The notes: generated from the letters alone by a model not told the origin. A stretch of 64,000 nucleotides of DNA from JAEZDC01 sp036676415 (GCA_036676415.1 JAKFCX010000001.1:128985-192984); one strand, 5' to 3'. Shown: positions 8,939 to 18,594, numbered from the stretch's first letter. Numbers and translations are program-made.

Positions 8939-9598
8939 TTAATTCAACCCTAAAAGAGAAAAAATCTTCTTTCCGTCAACATTTCCGAGTGCTTCAGAAG
9001 TTGCCCTTTCAGGATGAGGCATCATTCCAAATACATTTCCTTCCCTGTTCCTGATACCGGCGATATTTCTGCATGCTCCGTTTGGATTACAAAAATCATC
9101 CGTTGAACCCAGTTCATTGCAATAACGGAAGATCACCTGGTTATTCTGCTCTAATTCATCCAGCATCTTATCTTCAGCAAAATATCTTCCTTCACCATGA
9201 GCAATAGGTATTTTATAAATACCTCCTTCGGTTGATGTGATGTTCACATTTTTACAAATGAACTGCTGGTTTGCATTCTGTAATAAAACACCTGGCAACA
9301 AATGACTTTCACACAAAATCTGGAAACCATTGCACACACCTAATACCTTTCCACCCTTATTTGCAAACTCAATCACACTTTGCATCATGGGACTAAACCT
9401 TGCTATGGCACCACAACGTAAATAATCGCCATAAGAAAATCCACCCGGTAGCACGATACAATCATTTGTCGAAAACATGCCCAGGTCTTTGTCTTTATGC
9501 CACAACATCACCACTTCTTTATTCAGATCATTCTGAATAGCATCCTGCATATCTCTGTCGCAATTAGATCCGGGAAATACAACAACGCCAAACTTCAT
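8939..9598 (-). CDS. purQ: Phosphoribosylformylglycinamidine synthase, glutaminase subunit PurQ
   Basis: A 219-residue class I glutamine amidotransferase that supplies ammonia to PurL in the fourth step of purine synthesis. The nucleophile cysteine is C89 in LGVCNGFQIL, and the HPE catalytic motif lies in GMMPHPERA near the C-terminus. The oxyanion region PGGFSYGDYLRCGA is also clear. Length is normal for free-standing PurQ, so PurL and PurS are expected elsewhere. A TACCTTTG box sits on this strand at 9628-9635, 29 bases before the ATG. Confidence 0.97.
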   Translation of the reverse strand: MKFGVVVFPGSNCDRDMQDAIQNDLNKEVVMLWHKDKDLGMFSTNDCIVLPGGFSYGDYLRCGAIARFSPMMQSVIEFANKGGKVLGVCNGFQILCESHLLPGVLLQNANQQFICKNVNITSTEGGIYKIPIAHGEGRYFAEDKMLDELEQNNQVIFRYCNELGSTDDFCNPNGACRNIAGIRNREGNVFGMMPHPERATSEALGNVDGKKIFSLLGLN

Positions 9599-9627
9599 TA
9601 GTATGATTTATAGGTGTTTGAGTGCCT

Positions 9628-9635
9628 CAAAGGTA
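9628..9635 (-). promoter_or_regulatory. -7 box (TACCTTTG) for purQ
   Basis: Matches TAnnTTTG on the minus strand; 29 bases upstream of the purQ ATG at 9598. Confidence 0.5.
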
Positions 9636-9667
9636 GGTATATGAGGCGTTAAGAATAAGTGTATTTT

Positions 9668-10645
9668 TTATTGATAGAACCAGTTATTATAAATGGATGC
9701 AAGTACGATCAGCCAGAATAATATTAACGGGAAAACGGTTTTTCTCGGATAAAGAAAAGCATTGGCTACAAATGCTGCCAATGGTGCAATCCAGAGCATC
9801 ATGGCATTCACACTATTTTCATAATGTACCAGAGGAACAGGCAGGAACAAAATAAATAGCAGTAAAAGCACTCCCCAGTTTTTTCGAGATTGAATTAACA
9901 TTCTGCGATTATTTCGTTCCCATACCACCACACCTGCAATAAGACTGATTATCAGTACCCCGAATGTTAAGATCAGCCTGTAATCTTTTTCCAGTTTAGG
10001 CCATTTGAATTCCCACGATGGCAAATACCTGATTAAATCATCCCATTGGTCAGTAAAGAAGAGATAAGCACCGAGAAAATAGAATGGAGTGAGTAAACCC
10101 ATTAACAGTACAAAAATCTCGGTGAGATTAAAAGGCCGGATAACAATCAAGGCGAATAATACTACAACTCCCATCAACATCAATGGATGATAGGATACTA
10201 TGGCAACACCTGTTATTAAACCAATATTATAAAGGAGTGACCGGGGATTTTTATTGTTGTATAACTTAAGTACAAGGCTGTAGATCCAGATGATGAAAAT
10301 GTTTGCCACCAAAGCCGGTGATACTGTATGCCATTGCGGCAACAGCGATGCAAACATGACAAAAGCCATTGCCGTGAGGTAATTAGCATGCTGAAACATC
10401 CGCAGCTCATTCATCACATAATTAAAACGCAGGGCCTGGGTTAGTAATAAAAAAAGGTACAAGAGGGTTACAGGAAGTCCGGATATACCAGAAAATACCT
10501 GCCTGAAAAAAAATGAGATCAGTCCATCTTTGGCAGTTGACAACACAACCGGCTGCTCCAGGAATAAATGGGCATGCAATCCGAAGGCGATAAGCAATAT
10601 CCAAACAATGCTAACAGGAGATCTTTCTCTGAATAATACTACCAC
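9668..10645 (-). CDS. Multi-pass membrane protein, possibly DUF6427-like
   Basis: A 325-residue very hydrophobic protein with about ten predicted transmembrane segments. The N-terminus VVLFRERSPVSIVWILLIAFGLHAH resembles the DUF6427 membrane family of Bacteroidota, whose function is not known; I name this family from memory of its pattern and with reserve. A short soluble stretch occurs near residues 195-215 (FTDQWDDLIRYLPSW). It follows the gene at 10649 with a three-base gap and is presumably co-transcribed and perhaps functionally linked with that secreted protein. Confidence 0.75.
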   Translation of the reverse strand: MVVLFRERSPVSIVWILLIAFGLHAHLFLEQPVVLSTAKDGLISFFFRQVFSGISGLPVTLLYLFLLLTQALRFNYVMNELRMFQHANYLTAMAFVMFASLLPQWHTVSPALVANIFIIWIYSLVLKLYNNKNPRSLLYNIGLITGVAIVSYHPLMLMGVVVLFALIVIRPFNLTEIFVLLMGLLTPFYFLGAYLFFTDQWDDLIRYLPSWEFKWPKLEKDYRLILTFGVLIISLIAGVVVWERNNRRMLIQSRKNWGVLLLLFILFLPVPLVHYENSVNAMMLWIAPLAAFVANAFLYPRKTVFPLILFWLIVLASIYNNWFYQ

Positions 10646-10648
10646 TAA

Positions 10649-12178
10649 TTAAAATTCTACTTTTGCAAAGCAAATGTAGTTCCTGTACTGGCAAGGAAAA
10701 ATAATTGTTTTAGCCCCTATTTGTTTGCCGAAGCGTGGCATAAATTCATATCCTTTATCCAGGTTTTTCAGCGTAGGCCTTCTTGTTAACTGCCCTGAAG
10801 GCTCGATGCTTTGATCGGAGAGTATCAGGTTTCTTTTCTCCTGCAGGTTATACAAGAAATGCAGTTCAGCACCGGTGTTCATCATGGTATATCCCAAAAA
10901 GTTGTCAGTATTATCATCGTACTGGCTTTTGCGAACAAGGTTGCTCCATTCCATTGTGCCGATATTATTGAATGATAACACCAACACATTATCAGAATAA
11001 TATCTTGTATTCTGCCCTGCTGTTCTGCTTCTCCACCATGGATAATAATAAGGGTTAGCACCTACCGGAACAAATTCGCCGGCATAAGGTGATCCATAGA
11101 TATAATCCCACCTGCTAAAAGGGTTGCCCCCTCTTGAAGTGGAATAAACCGATTCTGCAGTTAATACAAAACCACCATCTTCCCTCATTACTATGTTCCG
11201 TAGAAAATAATCGTTAAAAGCCGTTTTATTTGATGCATTACCACCTTTGGCTTCAGACCTCAAATCGTCATTAAAAGCCAGGCTGTTTGTTACTGTTGAT
11301 GTAACATCTTTTTTATTGACAAGTGCTGAATAAATACCTTCAATATTCCCTCTCCTGGTCTTTGTATAAAAAGAAGTGATCAAAAACCGATTGTTCCCGT
11401 TAACAGCTCTAACTCTCAGATCATCCAGGAACAATCCTTTAAGGTCAATATCAGATTCAATCAGAGATTCACCATAAAGGGGCTTTAAGATCAACTGGAG
11501 TTTATTCGCATTATCGCCCTGGCCAGAACTACTCACTCTTAAAAAAGCGATATCACCTTCGTTATCTAAAGTAAACTCTGAAAGAAAATCGTACCGGTCA
11601 GGCATTTTCATTCCAATACGGTGCTTTGCAAGGAGTTTCAGCTCATTGTTAAAAACAGCTGTAGTAGCAATATGCAGTTTATCATTCTTTGTATTCAGCT
11701 TAAAGACACCGATTTTCTGTTTGTCTTCGCTGACGATCAGGTTGTAAATCTTATTACTTGCCCAAAAATTAATATGGGTTGTATCCATTTCAACTGCTTC
11801 ACCCATTGATTTTCCGGCAGCATCAATTTTAAGCGCCATGCAGTAGACAACACTTTTCTTCTGGTATTGGTATAGCATAAGAGAGTAGTCGGCATAGTTG
11901 ATGAAATCTGCATTGATGATTCTCTCAGGTAAGTTTTCAAGTTTATTTTTTGCAGTCTGTTTCATCTGAAGATCATAAACAGCTACAAAATGGTCATCCC
12001 TGTAATTCTTATAGATATGGATACTCGGGCCTATTTTGCCGATGATTTCGTAAGCAGATAACTGCCTGCCATCATTCTCATCGGGTGTAGAGTAAACGAT
12101 CTTTTGAGCCTGTGCATCAAAAGATACCAGCAAAAAAAGCGAAAGTAGCAATCGAATGAGGTTGGCTGCCATCAGCAT
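10649..12178 (-). CDS. Secreted protein of unknown function
   Basis: A 509-residue protein with a Sec signal peptide (LLLSLFLLVSFDAQAQ) and no further transmembrane segment. I do not recognise a named domain. The composition is that of a beta-rich periplasmic or outer-membrane-associated protein with repeated strands, for example NRFLITSFYTKTRRGNIEGIYS. The end lacks a type IX sorting domain. Two possible starts lie two codons apart (MLMAANL and MAANL); the signal peptide does not distinguish them. Transcribed leftward with the downstream membrane protein. Confidence 0.8.
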   Translation of the reverse strand: MLMAANLIRLLLSLFLLVSFDAQAQKIVYSTPDENDGRQLSAYEIIGKIGPSIHIYKNYRDDHFVAVYDLQMKQTAKNKLENLPERIINADFINYADYSLMLYQYQKKSVVYCMALKIDAAGKSMGEAVEMDTTHINFWASNKIYNLIVSEDKQKIGVFKLNTKNDKLHIATTAVFNNELKLLAKHRIGMKMPDRYDFLSEFTLDNEGDIAFLRVSSSGQGDNANKLQLILKPLYGESLIESDIDLKGLFLDDLRVRAVNGNNRFLITSFYTKTRRGNIEGIYSALVNKKDVTSTVTNSLAFNDDLRSEAKGGNASNKTAFNDYFLRNIVMREDGGFVLTAESVYSTSRGGNPFSRWDYIYGSPYAGEFVPVGANPYYYPWWRSRTAGQNTRYYSDNVLVLSFNNIGTMEWSNLVRKSQYDDNTDNFLGYTMMNTGAELHFLYNLQEKRNLILSDQSIEPSGQLTRRPTLKNLDKGYEFMPRFGKQIGAKTIIFPCQYRNYICFAKVEF

Positions 12179-12289
12179 ATTATTATAGTTTCAAATGTAA
12201 GCTTTGTAACCTAGGGCTGACTATAAAGAAACCAAAAAAGCTGCTTATGAAGTGTGAAATTCTTTTGGAAGACACGGACAAATTCCGTT

Positions 12290-12297
12290 TACATTTG
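12290..12297 (+). promoter_or_regulatory. -7 box (TACATTTG) for kup
   Basis: TACATTTG with a TTTG at 12264-12267 as a possible -33 element, 22 bases apart. The GTG start of kup is 28 bases downstream. Confidence 0.45.
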
Positions 12298-12325
12298 TTA
12301 AAGAAACACAACACAACTATATTTT

Positions 12326-14311
12326 GTGGGCAAACATCTTGATAAAGTAAGCGCTGCAGGGTTATTGATCGCTTTAGGAATTATTTATGGTGATATAGGA
12401 ACGTCTCCGCTCTATGTTTTTAATGCCATCATCAAAAACAGGATCGTTACGCCTGAGCTGATAATAGGCAGTTTATCTTGCATTATCTGGACCCTCACAC
12501 TCCAAACTACTATTAAATATGTATGGCTCGTTTTAAGAGCTGATAATAAAGGTGAAGGTGGAACATTTTCGCTATTTGCATTGGTGAGAAGGAGAAAAAA
12601 ATGGCTGGTCATTCCTGCAATGATCGGTGGTGCTGCATTATTAGCCGATGGAATTATCACACCTCCTATCTCTATCACATCTGCGATCGAAGGTTTGAAG
12701 GAGTTACCTGCTCTTCATAAGATGTCTACCAACATTATTGTTGGAATTGTGATTGGCATTCTTGCATTGTTTTTCCTCGTACAACAATTCGGAACCGCTT
12801 CTATCGGTAAATTTTTCGGGCCGATCATGTTTATCTGGTTCACCATGCTGGCAATACTTGGAATCGTTCACTTATCAGATGATTTTTCCATATTCAAAGC
12901 ACTTAACCCCTATTATGCCATCAATTTTCTGGCAACTTATGAAGGGGGTTTCTGGTTATTAGGTGCTGTATTTCTCTGCACAACCGGGGCTGAAGCTTTG
13001 TATTCTGACCTGGGTCATTGCGGAAGAGCGAATATCAGGAGATCGTGGATATTCGTTAAAGCCTGCCTGTTGTTGAATTATTTCGGACAGGGAGCCTTCC
13101 TGTTATCACACAGAGGTGGAATAATGATGGATGATGCCAACAGAAGTGCATTAGGTGTAAATGCTTTTTATGACCTGATGCCGGAATGGTTCGTTATTGC
13201 CGGAGTTATCATAGCCACGACTGCTGCAGTAATTGCCAGCCAGGCAATGATTGCAGGATCTTATACATTGATCGCTGAAGCACTGAGATTGAATCTCTGG
13301 CCAAAGCTTAAAGTAAACTACCCCAGTGAAGAGAAAGGGCAAATTTTTATCCCTTCGATTAACTTAATCATGTTCTTGGGTTGTGTTGGAGTAGTACTCT
13401 ACTTCCGTGAATCTTCGAACATGGAGGCAGCTTACGGTTTAGCCATCATTGTTACAATGATCATGACCACTATTCTTTTTGCAAACTATATGGTTAGTAA
13501 AAGGGTGAAGCCTATCTGGATCTATTTATTTATCGGGGTTTATTCTATAATAGAAGCAGCTTTCCTTATCGCTAATATTGAGAAATTCCCTCATGGTGGT
13601 TTTGCAACCTTTATCGTGGGCGGAATTATGTTCTTTGTGATGTACGTTTGGTACCGTAGCAGGAAGATCAAGAACCGCTATGTGGAATTTGTAAGGCTTG
13701 AACATTATATACCACAGATACAGGAGCTGAGTAATGATAAAACTGTACCGAAGTATGCCACTCACCTGGTGTACATGACCAGTGCTAATAATCCAAAGGA
13801 AATTGAGCACAAGATCATTCACTCTATCTTAAGCAAGAAACCGAAGAGAGCAGACATCTATTGGTTTGTGCATGTAGATGTATTAGACGATCCATATACC
13901 CAGGAATATATTGTAGAGCATATTATTCCAAACGATATCATTCGTGTGGAGTTCAGGTTAGGATTTAGGGTGGAGCACAGAATTAACCTGATGTTCAGAA
14001 AAGTAGTTTCAGACCTCGTAGCCAACAAAGAAGTGAATATCATCAGTCGTTACGAAAGCCAGGAAAAAAACAATGTGGCAGGAGATTTCCAGTTCGTGGT
14101 GATGGAGAAATACCTGAGCCAGGATAATGATCTTCCTTTCTTTGAACGTATTATTATGAAATTCTACTTCTGGCTAAAAGACATCAGCCTTAGCGAAGAA
14201 AGAGGCTTTGGGCTTGATCCAAGTACCGTAACGATTGAAAAATTCCCATTGATCGTTTCGCCGGTGAGTAATCTTAAATTGAAGAGAATACTTCCGCTGG
14301 ATGAAGAATAA
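12326..14311 (+). CDS. kup: Kup-family low-affinity potassium transporter
   Basis: A 661-residue potassium/proton symporter of the KUP/HAK/KT family. The N-terminal signature AAGLLIALGIIYGDIGTSPLYV is clear (residues 10-31), followed by about twelve transmembrane helices to residue 450 and a cytoplasmic C-terminal domain of about 200 residues. The start is GTG at 12326: there is no ATG nearby and homologues begin about ten residues before the conserved AAGLL. Monocistronic, divergent from the secreted protein gene, and closed by a hairpin at 14312-14339. Confidence 0.96.
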   Translation: MGKHLDKVSAAGLLIALGIIYGDIGTSPLYVFNAIIKNRIVTPELIIGSLSCIIWTLTLQTTIKYVWLVLRADNKGEGGTFSLFALVRRRKKWLVIPAMIGGAALLADGIITPPISITSAIEGLKELPALHKMSTNIIVGIVIGILALFFLVQQFGTASIGKFFGPIMFIWFTMLAILGIVHLSDDFSIFKALNPYYAINFLATYEGGFWLLGAVFLCTTGAEALYSDLGHCGRANIRRSWIFVKACLLLNYFGQGAFLLSHRGGIMMDDANRSALGVNAFYDLMPEWFVIAGVIIATTAAVIASQAMIAGSYTLIAEALRLNLWPKLKVNYPSEEKGQIFIPSINLIMFLGCVGVVLYFRESSNMEAAYGLAIIVTMIMTTILFANYMVSKRVKPIWIYLFIGVYSIIEAAFLIANIEKFPHGGFATFIVGGIMFFVMYVWYRSRKIKNRYVEFVRLEHYIPQIQELSNDKTVPKYATHLVYMTSANNPKEIEHKIIHSILSKKPKRADIYWFVHVDVLDDPYTQEYIVEHIIPNDIIRVEFRLGFRVEHRINLMFRKVVSDLVANKEVNIISRYESQEKNNVAGDFQFVVMEKYLSQDNDLPFFERIIMKFYFWLKDISLSEERGFGLDPSTVTIEKFPLIVSPVSNLKLKRILPLDEE

Positions 14312-14339
14312 AAAAGCTGCTCATTTCTGAACAGCTTTC
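14312..14339 (+). terminator. Hairpin after kup
   Basis: AAAGCTG at 14313-14319 pairs with CAGCTTT at 14332-14338, extended by TCA/TGA across one mismatch. The following T-run is weak. The A-run before it could serve as the U-tract for sucD on the other strand. Confidence 0.55.
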
Positions 14340-14363
14340 ATCTTATTTTTTACTTCCCACTTC

Positions 14364-15236
14364 TTATTTCTTTAACGCTTCGGCCATTTTCTTCCCGATA
14401 TCAGCAGGGCTGTCAACAACAGTAATTCCACATTCAGCCATGATCTTCATTTTGGCAGCAGCTGTATCATCTGCACCACCAATAATTGCTCCGGCATGAC
14501 CCATTCTTCTTCCTGGAGGAGCTGTTTGCCCGGCAATAAAACCAACTACCGGTTTTCTTGAATTTTCCTTTATCCATTTTGCAGCTTCAGCTTCCATTCC
14601 ACCACCGATCTCACCGATCATTACAATACCTTCTGTTTCAGGATCATTCATAAACAATTCCACTGCTTCTTTGGTTGTGGTACCGATGATCGGGTCACCA
14701 CCAATTCCTATTGCAGTAGAAATTCCCATTCCTGCTTTTACAACCTGGTCAGCAGCTTCATATGTTAATGTTCCGCTTTTTGACACGATACCAATCTTTC
14801 CCTTTTTAAAGATAAAACCAGGCATGATACCAACTTTCGCTTCATCTGCTGTAATTACACCAGGACAGTTTGGCCCTATTAATCTTGTAGTCTTTCCAAG
14901 GAGGTAACTCTTCACTTTCACCATATCCTGCACCGGAATTCCTTCTGTTATGCAAACCACCAATGCAATTCCTGCATCTGCAGCTTCCATAATAGCGTCT
15001 GCAGCAAAAGCAGGTGGAACGAAAATGATGCTTACATCTGCACCAGTTTGCTTTACGGCTTCGGCAACAGTATTGAAAATTGGTTTGTCGAGATGAGTGC
15101 CTCCACCTTTTCCAGGAGTTACACCACCTACCACATTTGTTCCGTATTCTATCATTTGCGTGGCGTGAAAAGTACCTTCTGTACCTGTAAAGCCCTGTAC
15201 GATTATCTTGGAATTCTTATTTACCAGTACTGACAT
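14364..15236 (-). CDS. sucD: Succinate--CoA ligase subunit alpha
   Basis: A 290-residue alpha subunit of succinyl-CoA synthetase, which makes ATP or GTP from succinyl-CoA in the TCA cycle. The CoA-binding region with GFTGTEGTFHA is at the N-terminus. The phosphorylated active-site histidine lies in GRRMGHAGAI near residue 247, and the phosphate-loop helix segment GPNCPGVI is also visible. The beta-subunit gene (sucC) is not next to it, as is common in Bacteroidota. A TAATTTTG box on this strand at 15256-15263 is 19 bases before the ATG. Confidence 0.97.
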   Translation of the reverse strand: MSVLVNKNSKIIVQGFTGTEGTFHATQMIEYGTNVVGGVTPGKGGGTHLDKPIFNTVAEAVKQTGADVSIIFVPPAFAADAIMEAADAGIALVVCITEGIPVQDMVKVKSYLLGKTTRLIGPNCPGVITADEAKVGIMPGFIFKKGKIGIVSKSGTLTYEAADQVVKAGMGISTAIGIGGDPIIGTTTKEAVELFMNDPETEGIVMIGEIGGGMEAEAAKWIKENSRKPVVGFIAGQTAPPGRRMGHAGAIIGGADDTAAAKMKIMAECGITVVDSPADIGKKMAEALKK

Positions 15237-15255
15237 AAGCGTTATTTAGTGGCGG

Positions 15256-15263
15256 CAAAATTA
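15256..15263 (-). promoter_or_regulatory. -7 box (TAATTTTG) for sucD
   Basis: Matches TAnnTTTG on the minus strand; 19 bases upstream of the sucD start codon. Confidence 0.5.
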
Positions 15264-15320
15264 GGGGAAAGGACTTGGAGTTGGCTGATTAAAATCAGTG
15301 GTTTTATACCAGCTGTGCAT

Positions 15321-15413
15321 TTTCATAGCACCGTCTGTTGGGTCGCAAATCCGACGACGGAGGATTCACCGAGGCAATAACCTGCAATAACTATTGATGA
15401 GGTAATCACTTCA
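15321..15413 (-). repeat. Interspersed repeat, long-core copy R2
   Basis: Begins (plus strand) TTTCATAGCACCGTC and ends GAGGTAATCACTTC. Hairpin: outer stem CCGTC 15331-15335 with GACGG 15356-15360, inner stem GTCG 15342-15345 with CGAC 15352-15355, loop CAAATC 15346-15351. Confidence 0.7.
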
Positions 15414-15477
15414 GGGTTCAGAACTTTGAGGAGCATTGCCCAGCCTCGATTATCTTTGCTGGCCTTTCTGAGTAATG

Positions 15478-15518
15478 CTCAGAACGTACAAGTGAGTGAC
15501 ACAACCAACGATGCCACA
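15478..15518 (+). repeat. Interspersed repeat, minimal-core copy B1
   Basis: Contains GTACAAGTGAGTGACACAAC (15486-15505), then CAACGATGCCA. It faces copy R2 head to head, 72 bases away. Confidence 0.65.
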
Positions 15519-15573
15519 TAGGTAAACGCTGGCAAAACACTCATAAATCATCATAAATAACTCAGAATATAGA

Positions 15574-17400
15574 ATGTTCAGAACCAGGACCTGCGGAGAA
15601 TTAAGAATATCTAACGTAAACGAAGAAGTTACCTTAGCCGGTTGGGTGCAAACCGTAAGAAAATTCGGCGCCATTACATTTGTTGACCTCAGAGACCGTT
15701 ACGGCATCACCCAATTATTATTTGGAGAAGAACTGAATGCTTTGCTGGATGAAAATCCTCTAGGCCGGGAATTCGTATTGCAGGCTACCGGAAAAGTGAA
15801 TGAACGCAGCAACAAAAATGCAAACATTCCAACAGGTGATATTGAGATTCTGATCTCGTCTTTTAAAGTATTGAATAAGTCTGTTACACCTCCGTTTACC
15901 ATTCAAGATGACACCGATGGTGGAGATGACGTGAGAATGAAATATCGTTTTCTTGACTTACGTAGAAATGCAGTAAAGAAAAATCTTGAATTGCGTTATG
16001 CCGTAAACCGTGCTGCAAGGAATTATTTGCATGAGCAGGGATTCATGGATATTGAAACACCTTTTCTAATCAAATCTACTCCAGAAGGTGCAAGAGATTT
16101 TGTTGTTCCATCAAGGATGAATGCCGGACAGTTTTATGCATTGCCTCAAAGTCCACAAACCTTTAAGCAATTGCTGATGGTGAGTGGTTATGACCGTTAC
16201 TACCAGATCGTAAAATGTTTCAGGGATGAAGACCTGAGAGCAGATCGTCAGCCAGAGTTTACACAGATCGATTGTGAAATGGCATTTGTTGAGCAGGAAG
16301 ACATCCTGAATATGTTTGAGGGAATGGTAAAATCGATCTTCAAAGAAGTAAAAGGAATTGATTATACCGATACCGTTGAACGAATGACCTGGGAAGAAGC
16401 CATGTGGCAATATGGCAACGATAAACCAGACATTCGATTTGAGATGAAACTGGCCAACCTGAAATTTCCCTCACATACATTTCCCACAAAGGACAGTAAA
16501 GAAAACCTGATCGGTGGAGTTGATTTTAAAGTGTTTGACGAAGCGGAAACAGTGATCGCTATTGCCGTTCCGGGTGCTGCAGAATATTCGAGGAAACAGA
16601 CAGATGAACTGACTGAATGGGTAAAACGTCCACAGATCGGCATGAAAGGTTTGGTGTTTATTAAGTGTAATGCTGATGGAACATGCAAAAGCAGCGTAGA
16701 TAAATTTTATGGCGAAGAGAAACTAAAAGCCATTGCTGAATATGCCAATGCAAAACCGGGTGATTTAGTATTAATACTTGCCGGTGCAGAAGAAAGAACA
16801 AGAAAAGCTACGAGTGACCTGAGGATGGAACTGGCTGAAAGACTTGGTTTAAGAAAGAAAGATGAGTTCAGGTTATTGTGGGTGCTGGACTTTCCATTGT
16901 TTGAATATGATGAAGAAGGAAATCGCTGGGTGGCAAGGCATCATCCTTTCACCTCACCAAAACCAGCACAGATAGAGACGATGATCAATAATAATCCTGT
17001 GATTGAAAATGCTGCTGAGTATTTAAAACATCCATATGCAACCATCAAAGCCAATGCTTATGATATGGTGCTTAACGGAAATGAAATTGGCGGAGGATCG
17101 ATTCGTATATACCAGAGAGAATTACAGGAGAAAATGTTTGCTGCATTGGGGATGGATGAAGAAGAACAGAAACATAAATTCGGATTTCTTTTAGGTGCAT
17201 TTGAATATGGCGCACCTCCACATGGTGGAATTGCGTTTGGTTTTGACCGTTTGTGTGCCATTCTCGGTGGAAGTGAAAGCATCCGTGATTTTATTGCATT
17301 TCCAAAGAACAATTCGGGAAGAGATGTAATGTTAGATGCACCTTCGGCGATAGATGAAAAACAATTTGAAGAGTTACAGATAAAGTTGGATTTAAAATAA
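15574..17400 (+). CDS. aspS: Aspartate--tRNA ligase
   Basis: Class II aminoacyl-tRNA synthetase of 608 residues, the usual length for the bacterial type. Parts in order: N-terminal OB-fold anticodon-binding domain (about 1-110; LAGWVQTVRKFGAITFVDLRDR), catalytic core with motif 2 (CFRDEDLRADRQPEFTQID near residue 215), the bacterial GAD insertion (about 285-420) and motif 3 (FGFDRLCAILGG near residue 550). Residues do not decide between discriminating and non-discriminating specificity by eye. The stop overlaps the next start by one base (TAATG), so that gene is co-translated. The leader carries a repeat copy. Confidence 0.98.
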   Translation: MFRTRTCGELRISNVNEEVTLAGWVQTVRKFGAITFVDLRDRYGITQLLFGEELNALLDENPLGREFVLQATGKVNERSNKNANIPTGDIEILISSFKVLNKSVTPPFTIQDDTDGGDDVRMKYRFLDLRRNAVKKNLELRYAVNRAARNYLHEQGFMDIETPFLIKSTPEGARDFVVPSRMNAGQFYALPQSPQTFKQLLMVSGYDRYYQIVKCFRDEDLRADRQPEFTQIDCEMAFVEQEDILNMFEGMVKSIFKEVKGIDYTDTVERMTWEEAMWQYGNDKPDIRFEMKLANLKFPSHTFPTKDSKENLIGGVDFKVFDEAETVIAIAVPGAAEYSRKQTDELTEWVKRPQIGMKGLVFIKCNADGTCKSSVDKFYGEEKLKAIAEYANAKPGDLVLILAGAEERTRKATSDLRMELAERLGLRKKDEFRLLWVLDFPLFEYDEEGNRWVARHHPFTSPKPAQIETMINNNPVIENAAEYLKHPYATIKANAYDMVLNGNEIGGGSIRIYQRELQEKMFAALGMDEEEQKHKFGFLLGAFEYGAPPHGGIAFGFDRLCAILGGSESIRDFIAFPKNNSGRDVMLDAPSAIDEKQFEELQIKLDLK

Positions 17401-17915
17401 TGCAGAAACATACCTTTTACAAGATCACCAGTTATATCCTCCTTCCTGTTGCAGCACTATTCGGTGTCTTTACATTGATCTTATTATTTGTTGCACTTGC
17501 AAATCCACCTATGTTACTGCCTTTGTTTGTAGTAGCATGTGTGGTGATTTATGTCATCACCAGTTTCAAATTCCTCAACAGAGGAATCATCCGCAACAAT
17601 GAATGTAAACCAGGCCTGAGAGACTGGATAAAAGTAAACGCTTATGTTTCAGTAGTTTTTGCCACCTTGATGCTGATACAAACAATAGCAGTAGTACAGA
17701 ACCCTGAACTGATGTCGAAAGCCTTGGATGATACGCTGGCAATGCAACCAGCCAATCAACAACTATCCAAAGCCATGATGATGAATATGGTAACCGGAAT
17801 CATGTATTTTTTTGGTGTGATCTCAGTGTTATTATTCATACACATCTTCATCACTTTCCGGTTACTGAAACAGTACAGGTATTTGTTTGAAACCTCACCC
17901 AACGATCCAGAGTAA
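17400..17915 (+). CDS. Small four-helix membrane protein of unknown function
   Basis: A 171-residue integral membrane protein with four hydrophobic segments (about residues 10-32, 35-55, 75-97 and 130-158). I recognise no named family with confidence. Its ATG overlaps the aspS stop as TAATG, indicating translational coupling. Its last 21 bases overlap the end of the convergent lipoprotein gene, so the two 3' ends share coding sequence on opposite strands. Confidence 0.8.
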   Translation: MQKHTFYKITSYILLPVAALFGVFTLILLFVALANPPMLLPLFVVACVVIYVITSFKFLNRGIIRNNECKPGLRDWIKVNAYVSVVFATLMLIQTIAVVQNPELMSKALDDTLAMQPANQQLSKAMMMNMVTGIMYFFGVISVLLFIHIFITFRLLKQYRYLFETSPNDPE

Positions 17916-18527
17916 AATGGGCTTATTGCTTTTATCAATATAACCTGAAAGCACCTCCAAAAACTTATACGACACCATCGGACATCCTTCGCTGTTGCAT
18001 AAATATTCAGGATACAAATTTTTATCCGGCACACAATCGTAGGCATGCAAAACGATGAACCTTTCAAAAGCTTTGCTGTTTGTATTATCCAAACCATGCA
18101 GTTTATATGCTTTGCCGAATCTTCCGTTGTACTTCGATCCTATTTTATATTTGCCTGGACTGCTGCAAAGGCTATTTGGCGTATTGGAGAACACAGCGTT
18201 TCTCGACCAATACTTCCCTCCTGCACCATGTGCCACTAAACCGTTATGCATTATTGAATCCTTCTTCAAATCCATCACAGCAAATCTTTCCAATCCGCTA
18301 TGCATCGAAAGATCAGCAATGAATACAATATCCTGGTTATAATGTTTAGTTTTCGTGAACTCTTTAGCGAATGGAACAAGGCTGTCGATTTTTTTGTTAA
18401 ACTGATCTTTGAGAAATACCATCGCTGAAGGCTTTTCAACTGCTGATTTATTCTTTTGTTGAGAACCACGGGTATCATCTTTGCAACTGAAATAAAATAT
18501 TGAAATAAGCAGCAGCAGCTTGTTCAT
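17895..18527 (-). CDS. Murein L,D-transpeptidase catalytic domain lipoprotein (YkuD_2-like)
   Basis: A 210-residue lipoprotein: a hydrophobic N-terminus followed by FSC at residue 15. The rest resembles the YkuD_2 family of L,D-transpeptidase-like catalytic domains. Visible features are AHGAGGK near residue 99, SPGKYKIG near 123, LHGLD near 143, and the catalytic cysteine C182 in SEGCPMVS. The role is presumably peptidoglycan cross-linking or trimming in the periplasm. It converges on and overlaps the preceding gene by 21 bases. A second, classical YkuD enzyme lies at 53288. Confidence 0.85.
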   Translation of the reverse strand: MNKLLLLISIFYFSCKDDTRGSQQKNKSAVEKPSAMVFLKDQFNKKIDSLVPFAKEFTKTKHYNQDIVFIADLSMHSGLERFAVMDLKKDSIMHNGLVAHGAGGKYWSRNAVFSNTPNSLCSSPGKYKIGSKYNGRFGKAYKLHGLDNTNSKAFERFIVLHAYDCVPDKNLYPEYLCNSEGCPMVSYKFLEVLSGYIDKSNKPILLWIVG

Positions 18528-18594
18528 GGTTCAACTTAACCAGATTTACTGAACCGCAATGCAAACAACTTCTTAAAAGATTTAACTTGCCACC

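Larger units (their letters stand above)
15264..15573. other. Gene-free region between sucD and aspS
   Basis: No ORF with coding character. It holds two members of the interspersed repeat family (15321-15413 on minus and 15478-15518 on plus) arranged head to head. Between them an imperfect palindrome carries GAGCATT/AATGCTC and CCAGC/GCTGG pairs. A TATCTTTG box on the plus strand at 15451-15458 could start an aspS transcript with a leader of about 110 bases containing the second repeat. Confidence 0.6.

Noticed and set aside
15451..15458. TATCTTTG at 15451 as a certain aspS promoter
   Set aside because: It is 115 bases upstream of the start, inside a palindromic spacer between repeat copies; left as a possibility only.
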